Source: Amoebophrya sp. A120 (lineage: Eukaryota > Sar > Dinophyceae > Syndiniales > Amoebophryaceae). Taken from it: DNA of 64,000 nt. Location: positions 10,524,709-10,588,708 of the forward strand of contig CAJINV010000002.1 in NCBI GenBank assembly GCA_905178155.1, in the 5' to 3' direction. Below are positions 55,501 to 64,000 of this stretch, piece by piece. Each line of letters begins with the position of its first letter. Position 1 is the stretch's first letter. The position numbers were made by a program, and so were the translations under genes. The notes under the pieces were generated by a model that was given only the letters and a program-made list of their open reading frames with translations, was not told the origin of the DNA and searched no databases.

Positions 55501-55896
55501 CCGCGTTACTTTCTTCGTATGCCCCCCCAAAGGGTGGGGATGCAAATGCTCCTCATCCTCTGCGTTGGCGTTTCGGCTGCTGCGCTTTTCCAATCTCTGG
55601 GCGATCACGTCCTCGATCTGGGAGTTTCGGAGCGACTCAAGCGCAGGATCCTCTCCTCGTGCCGCTTCTGGCAGCGGTGCAAGAGAACCTAGTGCACCTG
55701 CGCCGCATTCGGCCAACAGAATCCCCGCGTCAGCGTCCACAAGTTCGTAAACGCGAACGACCGCCAGTGGGTGATTGGCGATCTGCTCGCATAATCCCGC
55801 CCAGTCTTCGCACAACTCCTTTACGGAATGAAACTGCTTGCCTTCGCGGTGCACTACCAGTCCACTGGATCTCTTGGAGGGAGGTCTTCCATCCAT
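52514..55896 (-). CDS. GAF-domain protein with C-terminal membrane anchor, 3 exons plus an introner
   Basis: About 1,010 residues. The N-terminal 600 residues are mostly charged/Ser-rich with helical blocks and no named domain. A GAF-type sensory fold is visible at about residues 650-790 (DILPVICSVAKELVGCERVA, FWAHDPQTHQLYLKEQTGG, GMLGECMRAHAPITLAQNAN, NMITVPIFEYD). Element F (53020-53270) interrupts the end of exon 1; exact removal gives IVDWFKGDESRGG. A GT-AG intron (52919-52788, donor CAGACG/GTATTG, acceptor CCCTGCAG) then joins LSDQT to ICGKWLVVYVVLPLILCCCV, a single Cys-rich TM with a short tail (EDPEPYFEDD). GAF domains bind cyclic nucleotides or other small ligands; this ligand is unknown. 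A coding-like stretch upstream of the ATG (LLEDRWIEYDVRKLRISVNP, about 55920-55990) ends at AACAAG/GTCATC and could be a 5' exon. Confidence 0.7.
53020..53270. mobile_element. Introner-like TIR element F (251 bp) in the GAF gene
   Basis: Starts TATCAATTGTAAAAATGTCT, ends AGACATTTTTGCATTTGATA; core GTCTGGGTCTGGAA as in element C. Perfect 5-bp duplication CCTTG (53015-53019, 53271-53275). Here the duplication supplies canonical sites on the coding strand: TTCAAG/GTATCA ... GATACAAG/GGCGAC. Splicing restores TGG TTC AAG GGC GAC exactly. Confidence 0.92.
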
Positions 55897-56890
55897 TATC
55901 GAGGATGACCTTGTTCTTCGCTGGATTGACTGATATACGAAGCTTCCTCACGTCGTACTCGATCCAGCGATCTTCCAGCAAGCAAAGGCCTGGCTTGATG
56001 GCACTAGGTCCACAACGCGATTCTAAATGCACCAACGGCACAAGCGACCGAGGCCCTCGCCACCTCGGATTTTCCCATCGGGGGGAGCAACGAGAAGGTG
56101 AAACCCGGAATCAAGTGACAGAGTTTTTAGGGGAAGGGTAGGGCGCTGATATGTCGTGGCTGGAAACTCAGAAACTTCAAAAACTACATTGGGAACACGA
56201 CTTACAGCATGGATGCATGGCTGGTAGCTTGGGGGAGGGATGACACGAATAAGGCTGGAGTAGTAATGAATGTCAATGAACTAAGAATCCTGGTGGGAGA
56301 TTTTGATTTCGGTAAAACGGTAACGGAGATACCAATCTCGATTCATAATGCACGACTTCTCGCACGACAAAGATCAGAACGAACGAAACGGAAACAAATT
56401 CCAAATGTCAGACAAGCCGATTTTTCTTTCAAGGGCGCACGAACCGAGAGTGAAAATGGCATTGGATTTATGAAATGGACGTTACAAGCGCAGACCGATC
56501 ATGAGCCGTTGTTTTGAGTACGACCTGTACCTCTGCAGTACGAGCAACCGAAGAAAACAACTATATATCGTCTTTTTTCACCGATTGTTTTTGTGTTACT
56601 TTAAAAGCGGGAGCTGCAAGGCTACTGCAGCTGCGACTACGTTTCATACGATCTCATCTAACTCGCAGCTGCACATGGTGCCTTTTGAGTGGCGCTTCAG
56701 AACAACAGCAACCATGTCACTTGCGTCGGAATGGCTAAGCAAATTGTAGCAGCCAAAATGATTGCGCCAGGTAATTTTGCAGATAGGTAAAAAAGTGAAA
56801 AAACGAGAAACTCGCGTTCGGAGGTTCGTGTAGTGAGAGCTAATTCCTTCAGTCGCTGTAAAGGTCTACTTGTTCTCGTCTGCTCTACTC
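55897..56890. other. Spacer between RPA43-like and GAF genes
   Basis: Beyond the possible GAF 5' exon noted above there is no supported gene. The 102-codon plus-strand frame at 56209-56517 has no recognisable features. Confidence 0.4.
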
Positions 56891-58174
56891 TCATGCACCG
56901 CCGATGCGCTCGCTCTCATGATCTTCGGCTCGCTTTTTCTTTTTCTTTTTTTTCGCGCCGCCCAGTTCATTTTCAAGTGCTCCTAAAACTTGATCGACCG
57001 ACTCCAGCACTTCGTCTTCGTCTTCCGCGTCTTTCCGATCTCGCTTTTTCTTCTTTTTCTTCTCTGCGGACGACGCCACGTCCGGTGCAATGCTCTGTGG
57101 TTCTTCCTTCTCTACTCCACCAGCATCAGCAGCTACACCTTGTTCTGTCCCAGGAACGTCCGCACCTTCCCTGTTTTTTCTTTTTCTCTTCAGCTTCCCG
57201 CCCTCCGCGAATTGAAACACCTTTGCGATCACGTTGGTCCTTGCTACCTCAACCTGCGCGTCGCTCCCCGGTTCCCCGTTAGAGTGCGGCTCAATCTTGA
57301 ACTTCACTCTTGTCTGCTCCGGAATCAGCGCTTTCGTGTTCATATACGCCAAAAGCTCCTGTCGCTTTTCCTGACTCAATGGCACCTTGCTGGTTGAGTT
57401 GTAATCTCCTGCGGATTCCATTTGGAGTTCCTCGTCGTTTTCGTCCAATTCGTCCGCCAAAATCGGCTTAAGCGCCATACTGTTTTTCGGCGCGGACACT
57501 GTCACTCCGTGTTGGTTGATCAAATTTTGGTTCTTCACCGCCTGTTTCCTGTCGACGTCCTTCATCACCCAGTAGCGGCAAATGGGGTCCTTTACGTAGA
57601 CAAGTTGGTGCTCCTGCAGCATCTTGGCGGGGAACTTGACCGTGAAAAAATCCATACACCGCACTAGGACGAAATTCTCCTTACAGGTGATCACGCGGCC
57701 GGGAAAGAACTTCTTCGGGTCACAGAAGGGGTTGAAAATGATTGCGTTGAAGGTTACTCGCGTGTGGATGAACCCGAGCGAGGTGTGGGAGAAACCCGTG
57801 CCCACCGCCTTCTCCGCGCCGGTAAAAGAGAGGAGGTACCCCTGGCATTCCGGGAAGTAGTGAAGCAGGAGTTGACGCAGCAGTAAGTCCAATGCTTCGT
57901 CCATGCGCCCAAGCGCGCTCGGCATCAGCGCGACCTCCACTGTGATGCGACTGCGGGAAAAGTACCCCTCTTCCGCGCCCAGCTCCCGCCACCCCTCGTC
58001 TTCCTGCAGGGCGCGGTACAAATTTTCGATATCCCCGGTCTGCGTGGCGTCGGGGTGGCTGCGGCACCATTGTTCAAGTTCCGTCGCGGCCTCGTCCACC
58101 GTCATGGCAATCTCGTCGGTGAGTACGCGCATCCGCCGGAAGCGGTGTCGGATCGGATTGTTCGCCCAATTCAT
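56891..58174 (-). CDS. RPA43-like subunit of RNA polymerase I (RPB7/Rpc25 superfamily)
   Basis: 427 residues, single exon, start MNWANNPIRHRFRRM. Stalk subunit that in yeast and human contacts the Pol I initiation factor Rrn3. Seen: a SHS2-type N-terminal half (VEVALMPSALGRMDEALDLL, QLLLHYFPECQGYLLSFTGA), a strand pair THTRV-type FIHTRVTFNAIIFNPFCDP, then an OB-like segment (KKFFPGRVITCKENFVLVRC MDFFTVKFPAKML). The C-terminal 120 residues are acidic and very Lys-rich (two runs of six or seven Lys), as in other RPA43 proteins and consistent with nucleolar location. The assignment rests on pattern order and the Lys-rich tail; RPB7 and RPC25 paralogues are shorter and lack it. Confidence 0.65.
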   Translation of the reverse strand: MNWANNPIRHRFRRMRVLTDEIAMTVDEAATELEQWCRSHPDATQTGDIENLYRALQEDEGWRELGAEEGYFSRSRITVEVALMPSALGRMDEALDLLLRQLLLHYFPECQGYLLSFTGAEKAVGTGFSHTSLGFIHTRVTFNAIIFNPFCDPKKFFPGRVITCKENFVLVRCMDFFTVKFPAKMLQEHQLVYVKDPICRYWVMKDVDRKQAVKNQNLINQHGVTVSAPKNSMALKPILADELDENDEELQMESAGDYNSTSKVPLSQEKRQELLAYMNTKALIPEQTRVKFKIEPHSNGEPGSDAQVEVARTNVIAKVFQFAEGGKLKRKRKNREGADVPGTEQGVAADAGGVEKEEPQSIAPDVASSAEKKKKKKRDRKDAEDEDEVLESVDQVLGALENELGGAKKKKKKKRAEDHESERIGGA

Positions 58175-59567
58175 CCTTTATTTTCTGTGCGAAAAATATC
58201 AATATGCGGGTGGGATTATTGGTTCGCCTTTTCGGATGCAATCTTGAGGTGCGTGTCTTTGCGTTTGGTTTTTAGAGTCTTGCGCTATGCAGAAAGGATA
58301 AAGAATACTCACCGCCATAAGACATGATATGACTCATAGAATCATGTATGCATCCCAATTCGACTTTGCAAAATGAAGCAAATTCTTACTAACTCTCGCT
58401 ACACCATACGCCTGGTTTGTATGAAATTCACAGCTGAAATGTTGGCACAAATTCTAGTATTCTTCCGAGCTTGAACAACGATGAAAGATCGCACAGTTGG
58501 CAACAGATCAAGTAGCATTCGATCGCAAGTGTCTGTTTCGCCTTCAGTTCTTCAGCCTGCCTCGGGATCGTTATTTGTGGATCTTAGGCGTTGCAATTGA
58601 GGAGCTCGTCTAGGTCTCTTGCGCTCGCTTCTCTCGTCTCAGCCTTTGCATTCGGATCAGTTCTGGATCAGATCTGGTCAACGCGCGATGATCTACTTCG
58701 TGTTTACGATTACGACAATTTTCTGAAGATCTTGCTCTATTTCAAGAGACACCGGCAGTGTACGGATATGAAGCGATAAATCGTCACTTTCGGTTTCTAG
58801 AGGACACAAACTCAGCATATCTTGTCTTCAAACAAAAGCAAATCAGCTGTCGTGTCAAATCCTTTATTGTCAAAGTCAATCAATCTGTATGTTCGTCCTC
58901 GTGGTCGTGCTCAACATGGAAGAAAACTGTAATAAAACACCGGCGCTAATCAAAAGCGCAATGTTTACATACTCGGAAAATGTTTCTCTTCAAAAAAAAA
59001 ATGACAACGGGTAGGGCACCGCCACCGTCCGAAGAGTGAGAGCTATCGAAAATTGTATAGTGTTCTTTATTCTTCTAAAAAACGTACGAGACTCTCGAGT
59101 GTGATGTGTACAACATGTCAAAGAGGACGACCCTACTGTAAGTTGCGTTCCAATACTCTCTACAGTGTCAGAAGAAGAAGTAGTGAAGACTGCAGAAGTG
59201 TGCAGTTGCACATATATTTTGTGCGGAAAATATTTGAAATTCTTGACAAGAAGTAAAACGCCACTTCATCTATGTGTTGATGCTGTGCCAATCTGATTGA
59301 TTCGTTGGAGTCCGAACGAATCAATGAATGTTGCTTGTTCAAAATCAAATGCACATCCACATGCGCAAGCACACGAAAAAAAAAAAAACAGATGATGTTG
59401 TTGACCGGGGTTTCTCCTAGAAAGATACTGTAGACGCCAAGTAAAAGCTTGGCGCTGAAAAACAAAATTGGTGCAAGTTGACCTATAGAAGTGAACACAG
59501 ACAAATCACAACGTCGACAGAGTGCAAAAGTACCAACCACTTCCGTAAGTAATCGCGCAGTGGCAGA
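58175..59567. other. Gene-free stretch, about 1.4 kb
   Basis: AT-rich with short frames only. CCGTAAGTAA near 59543 (plus). Confidence 0.5.
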
Positions 59568-61556
59568 TCAGCGCACCTTGGTTCGATTCAGGTAGAACCG
59601 TTCCGCCGTCTCGACCAGCATGTAGAGCTGTCGCTGCAAGTGAAGCAGGTGGCTGCCGATGGCTTCTTCGAGCGTTTTTTTCCCCGCCTTCGCTGCCTGC
59701 ACCTCTTCGAAGTCGATGGTTTCGTCGATGGACACACTCTGGTCGTCGATTTCGTGCTCGGCGAAGGAAGTGGGATTTTCTGCAAACACCTCTTCCTTTG
59801 CCTGCTGCTGTTTGCGCAAAATTTCCGCCAGTTTTTCGGGCCCGCCGAGCCACGTGTGCTCCATCTTCTTCAGTTTTTTCGCGTCCAAGGTCTGGAACGC
59901 CTGCTTGCGGGACGAATCCCCGGCGGCCGCCCGGACGGTTTGGTTGAAGCAGAGAAAGGCGCGGTTGAACTGCTCCCAGTCGTTCACCACGAAGCCCCAC
60001 CAGCCCGCGTAGCACCACATCTTCTCCCCGATGGCGTTCGCCTGGTCGTCAATCTTCTTTGTGGTCGCTTCGAGGAGCTGCAGTTCCTTCTCGTGCACTT
60101 TCAGCAGCTCTTCCGCCTTTTCCACACGCTCGTACTCCTTTCGCCGGGTGGAATACTTCCCGTACACGTCGGAAGCAATCTGTTTGATGCGTTTACATTT
60201 CCTCGTGAAATATTAGTTGAATGATGCAAAACAATTCAGTGCAAGCGCGCGAGCGCGACAAGAAATAGTTAGGAGCAAAACGACGGTGCTTATTCGTATC
60301 CCCCGGAAATCTTATCGCAGAGCCGATGAGAATTCTGGGCTTTTGCATGATGACAAGAATGTACCTTCGCTGCTCCGAACACACCTAACATGAGCCACGG
60401 GGCCGATTTCAACGCGGATTTTCCAATCTCCTCGTCGTTCAATTCGGACTCCTTCAAAAATTTGTCGTACTCGTGCTTTTCCCTGGCCAACGTGTCTTCC
60501 GAGCTGTCGCGCTGTTTCATCAGAGCCCGCCACCTGGTGTGGTGGAACTTCGCCAGCGTAGAACGAAGTTGCCGGACGAGCGCAACGGAATGGTTCATCA
60601 TGGTAACGGGTGGGTAGTGGTTCTCGTGCAGGGCCGTGACCTGCTTGGAAACCTGCTCCAATCCGGCCACGATCGATGGCTGCGAAGAAGAGGTGGAGGA
60701 AGTAGACTTGCTAGAGCTGGACCCGCCGGTCTCCCCGTGCTGCGCAGGGTCGCTGCAGCTCCCAGCGTCCGAGCCCGTGGGGGACGTTGCGGCGCTGGAA
60801 GCCTCCCCCGTCGAGGAGGCGACGTTGCTAAAACTCCGGCTCCGGTCGGGATTGCTTCCCTTGGAAGAACTGCTGCTACTGAGGCTGCTGGTTCCGGTCA
60901 TAGTCGACGCAGTCGAGGTGGTGCTCGAGAGTGGGTCGTGGTCACACGACGACGCCCCTGGCTCTGCTGCGCACGACGAGTTCTGCTTCTTCAAATCGAC
61001 AATCTGGATCGGTCCACCCGCGTAGAGATTGAAGGTGATGTGCGCCGCGGTGAGATTGGAAATGTTCCACTTTTTCTGCGCCTGCAGGATCTCCTCGGAC
61101 ACATTGATCATCGTCGACCACGTCTCGTCCCAAGATTGCAGTTGCATCACCTTTGTGTGCGAGTGCGGATCGATGGATAGCACTAAAATGTCTTCTGTCC
61201 TCTCGAAACAAATCATGGCCACATCAACAATGCCACCCGCTGGGGGTTGCACTTCGCGGCTGAAGATGTGGTTCTCTTTGTGTCGGAAATCGAAATTCAA
61301 TGCAAGAACGAGGAGAACAAGAACAAAAATCGCTGTGTTATACCAAATTGTGCAAGTTTTGATGCAGTCCCAGCCGCTGCACCTCGTCGTAGCCTGCCCA
61401 GAGATCATCCTTTCCTAGATTGTACATGCTCAAAAGTTGCTGGATATCTGCACACAGCGCATTTTGCAGTTCCAATGTGTGCTCCCGCCATGGATCCGAC
61501 GCCGATTGCGGTCGCTGAGGCGGGCGACCAGCGCGTGGCTGGACGGCAAGCTGCAT
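59568..61556 (-). CDS. Unrecognised protein with Ser-rich middle and coiled-coil C-terminus, 3 exons
   Basis: About 560 residues. Start at the ATG of MQLAVQPRAGRPPQRPQ, 40 bases after a strong acceptor (CTTCTTTTTTTTTCAATTTC then CGTCACCAG), a plausible trans-splice or intron acceptor. Exon 1 is helical (LELQNALCADIQQLLSMYNL) and ends CACAATTTG/GTATAA (61343). A 70-base intron to CACAAAGAG joins HNL to NHIFSREVQPP in phase 0; if retained, its translation would be a hydrophobic span (AIFVLVLLVLALNF) in another frame. A beta-rich part (ILVLSIDPHSHTKVMQLQSW) and a Ser/Thr-rich linker follow. Donor GCGAAG/GTACAT (60364) to acceptor CAAACAG (60180) gives GVFGAAK-IASDVYGKYSTRR, then a coiled coil and a Trp-rich patch (MWCYAGWWGFVVNDWEQF). 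No family recognised. Confidence 0.65.
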
Positions 61557-62670
61557 TACTTTACTTTTGGTTTTGCGTTTGCCTGGTGACGGAAATTGAA
61601 AAAAAAAGAAGAATCACTTAGGCTTTTTTTGACGAATATTGTCTAACACTAGCTGACGCAATCTGTATCTGTCACAGTCACACGCTCATAGTCTATAAAA
61701 AGTTGCACAACAAGCAAGTCTTCATTTTTTTTAAGTACAGATAGATGCAAAATTGGAAAGCAATGTGTGATGGATTGACGCGGTTTGAAACAATATTGCT
61801 GAAAACAAAGACCGAGACACCATGGCTACGAAATCTGCAGGGGACTACTAGCATATTCATACTATTGGCTGATTAGCAGCACAACGATCACGCGACTTAC
61901 TTAATAGAATGTAGTTGTCACCGAATCCAGTTACTACACAGAACGAGCAGACACATCCCCAGAAGCTGCTGCAACTCTGACACAGATGATTTTCACAAAT
62001 TGATGAACAAATCTTGGACGGCCTTCTCGGAGTTGGCACCTCGAAACAGAAACACAGACAGATTAAGCCCCAGAAAGGAACAGCGCAACCGTTCCACTTG
62101 AACATATGGAAAAATCAACAGCCTGTAATGACGTAAGAAAAAGTAGTGACGACCGAAGGAGTGCGCCCGCGCACTACAAAAATTGAAAGGCAACATGGAG
62201 GAGCTACTTACGTACCCCCACGGGGGTGACCAATGGCACGATACTGCTCAGCTTTGCCGCAGCCAGCCGAACCACATGCAATAAATAACGCCTGGAGGCA
62301 GAACAGGAGGGCATCCCAAGAGCGCAAAGCCACCCGCACGTATTACATCCGACCGGCGGAACACGTAGCGCGGGGGCGTGGATTTTTTTCGCTGCCATCT
62401 ATCATTGTGAGCAATGAATAGGCCCGAGACCCCCGGGGCCGTGGAGCTGTAGAAGTAATTCTTGCTATCATGTCGCTTGTTGTCGCTAATATTGTTGAGT
62501 TGAGACGTGAAACAAATCTAGCAAATCTAACGCGCCGCCCTCGTCCGTTTGTCGTGAATCTGCGGGAGCTCGCTGCTGCGCGCAGGCGTGACCGGTGTGG
62601 CGAAATTTGCCGAACGGCGGGGCTGGAAATAATCGCGGTGGGCAGGCAGCTGGAGAAACATGCCCGGGAA
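61557..62670. other. Spacer with possible small-gene exons
   Basis: At about 62270-62490 the minus strand is GC-rich and reads well in two frames: one (SSTAPGVSGLFIAHNDRWQR ... PGVIYCMWFGWLRQS-stop) and one from an ATG at about 62398 (MAAKKIHAPALRV ... IVPLVTPVG) that reaches a strong donor GGGG/GTACGTAAGT at 62218. The latter could splice to coding-like sequence at 61990-62105 (NGCAVPFWGLICLCFCFEVP). This may be a small membrane-protein gene, but frame and ends are undecided. A plus-strand frame at 62470-62793 overlaps the kinase gene's 3' end and is less likely. Confidence 0.3.
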
Positions 62671-64000
62671 CTAGGGGCCCGCAGTGGAGGTGGCTCGCGG
62701 AGTTTGTGCGGGCTGGCTTTTGCTATTGCCGCTGCGACTGCTACCAATGTTCCCGGAAAGTTCAAAAAAATGGCTCTCTTGCAGCACAGCTAGCGCAGTG
62801 GGCCTCTGGCCTGGAATGAGCTCCAGGCAGCTTCTCACTAGCGTCTCTGCCGCGTCTGCACGCCGTGCGACTTCTTCTGACCATGCATGCTGCAGGAAGT
62901 CACTGCCTACGGAAACATCGAAGCCGGGTGACCTCGTTGCACTGTCCCAGCCGTCGCTGAGGGTGCACGCGGTTGCTGCGCTGGCCCCGGAAAACGAGAG
63001 CGCCCCGGGCGTTTTCGACACAGCCGCGAGCGTCCCTGGCCTCGCCGCCGGGATGACAAGGTTGGAGAACATCCGAAAGGCCTGACGCACTCCTGCAATC
63101 TGCTGGAGCTTGCTAAAGGGAAACGCCGCGCCCGAACCATAGAGCCGACCACCAACAGGGCCCCGCTCTCCGCCTGGGACGCGGAACACCGCAGGGCCGC
63201 CAGCGCCGTAGTACGTGCCTGCGTGCTTGGGGAAGTCTCGGCGGGCGTCGCGCACCATTTCCACCGGGAGGGGCCCCAGCTCTGCTTGCATTCGCGCCAG
63301 GTGCATGGCGGCAACAGGCGGCGATGGATCCACACAGCAATCGATTTCCCGTAGTGCCTGCCCCAAAGGCGCCGGCGCGGGTCGCATCCCCTCAAAAACA
63401 AAGTCGTCGCGAAACATCTCCACGCCGGCGATAAGCTCGTAGACCAGCTGCCCTGCGGACCAGATGTCCGCGCTCTCTGAAGGCTCCGGGCAGCCCAAAA
63501 AGAATTCCGGAGCGCGGTGAGTCCAGGTCATGCGCTGCGTCCGGCGGGCGGGCGGATCGGCGGCGCCTTTTTGCGGGTGCACTTCCGAGGTGGGCGACAT
63601 TTCCCCAAGGTCGGAAAGCTTGAGGGAGAGGCCCTGCGCGGGGCTCGACAGTAGCGACCGGGCGGAATCCGGCGTGGGCCGGGTTTCATCGGTGTAGAGC
63701 AACATGTTCTCGGGCTTTAGGTCCATGTGCGCAAACCCATGCGAATGGACCCAGGCCAATCCCCTAAAAATATGCCTCGCAAGCACTTGCGCGACATCCC
63801 AACTCAGGCCGTGCGACTGCCAATGCGCAGTATGCGGGTTCGAGGGTCGCCGCGAAGCAAAGAGGCTGCCACCCCACTTTTTCGCAACCCCAATTCGTTC
63901 ATCTAGGGACCGCGGGGCGGGCACCTTCCCGCAGACCTCGCGGCGGTAGCAATCAAGTGCCTGGCGCAGGTCGAGGACCCCGATCTCGTACGGCGTGCAG
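62671..64000 (-). CDS. SRPK/CMGC-like protein kinase, 5' part beyond the window
   Basis: The frame is open to the right edge (CTPYEIGVLDLRQALDCYRR ...), so the N-lobe and start are missing. Seen: the catalytic loop HMDLKPENMLL (HxDxKPEN, with the Asp base and Asn); the metal-binding triad as DLG (KLSDLGEMS) instead of DFG, as in SR-protein kinases; THRAPEFFLGCPEPSESADI with the APE motif; and WSAGQLVYELIAGVEMF. A large insert (MRPAPAPLGQALREIDCCVD to TLAAVSKTPGALSF) splits the C-lobe, as in SRPK/CMGC kinases. The end of the lobe is LVRSCLELIPGQRPTALAVL, with the conserved Arg. The tail is Ser/Arg/Pro-rich. Substrate unknown; SR-rich splicing factors would be the family expectation. Confidence 0.8.
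   Translation of the reverse strand, partial: CTPYEIGVLDLRQALDCYRREVCGKVPAPRSLDERIGVAKKWGGSLFASRRPSNPHTAHWQSHGLSWDVAQVLARHIFRGLAWVHSHGFAHMDLKPENMLLYTDETRPTPDSARSLLSSPAQGLSLKLSDLGEMSPTSEVHPQKGAADPPARRTQRMTWTHRAPEFFLGCPEPSESADIWSAGQLVYELIAGVEMFRDDFVFEGMRPAPAPLGQALREIDCCVDPSPPVAAMHLARMQAELGPLPVEMVRDARRDFPKHAGTYYGAGGPAVFRVPGGERGPVGGRLYGSGAAFPFSKLQQIAGVRQAFRMFSNLVIPAARPGTLAAVSKTPGALSFSGASAATACTLSDGWDSATRSPGFDVSVGSDFLQHAWSEEVARRADAAETLVRSCLELIPGQRPTALAVLQESHFFELSGNIGSSRSGNSKSQPAQTPRATSTAGP

Noticed and set aside
56752-56790. AGCCAAAATG, resembling part of the dinoflagellate spliced leader (CCATTTTGGCTCAAG) in reverse
   Set aside because: Only about 10 bases match and the CTCAAG/GT splice part is absent, so this is not a spliced-leader RNA gene.
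1-64000. tRNA, rRNA, CRISPR arrays, bacterial operons
   Set aside because: None seen. Spliceosomal introns and long spacers exclude a bacterial source; the only repeats are TIR elements, one hairpin and one short tandem repeat.

Overview
The window is nuclear DNA of a protist, most likely an alveolate of the dinoflagellate/syndinian kind (Amoebophrya-like). This is an inference: there is no rRNA or other marker gene. The support is as follows. Every gene I can recognise lies on the minus strand, a 64 kb unidirectional array of about 18 to 20 genes. Genes are split by short spliceosomal introns. Coding regions are GC-rich and spacers AT-rich. Several genes carry introner-like insertions: short elements with terminal inverted repeats (TIRs) that sit inside coding sequence and must be removed as introns. 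Introners of this sort have been reported from Amoebophrya.

Layout in + coordinates (transcription runs right to left). 0.9-4.9 kb: long low-complexity protein. 5.2-7.3: divergent kinesin with a SAM-like tail. 7.7-10.3: class 3 lipase. 10.6-10.8: two short exons of uncertain parent. 11.5-14.9: helical-repeat, probably mitochondrial RNA-binding protein. 15.2-18.0: MFS sugar transporter. 18.0-19.6: empty. 19.6-20.8: small multi-exon membrane-protein gene. 22.0-24.3: signal-peptide membrane protein with an Ig-like domain and a J-domain exon, perhaps one gene. 25.4-26.5: small secreted Cys protein. 27.8-29.4: secreted macro-domain-like protein. 31.0-32.5: helical Ala/Thr-rich protein. 34.6-37.5: CDC50/LEM3 flippase subunit. 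39.2-42.5: UBA-UAS-UBX Cdc48 cofactor. 44.5-47.5: secreted LRR-type protein. 48.0-48.6: hotdog thioesterase. 49.9-51.8: PPPDE/DeSI-type isopeptidase. 52.5-55.9: GAF-domain protein with a C-terminal membrane anchor. 56.9-58.2: RPA43-like RNA polymerase I subunit. 59.6-61.6: unrecognised two-part protein. 62.7-64.0: SRPK/CMGC-like kinase, cut by the right edge.

The most striking content is a set of six insertions (12.4, 35.8, 37.2, 41.3, 46.5 and 53.0 kb). Each begins TAT and ends ATA, has TIRs, and is flanked by a perfect 5-bp target-site duplication (TSD). In all six cases, removing the element plus one TSD copy rejoins the two flanking reading frames exactly, often inside a recognisable domain (UBA, CDC50). 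Most of the implied splice boundaries are not GT-AG. Two further elements (22.6 and 40.2 kb) belong to the same structural class but lack a clean TSD. The genes are otherwise ordinary housekeeping and membrane functions with no common pathway; the shared theme is the invasion of coding sequence by these elements.
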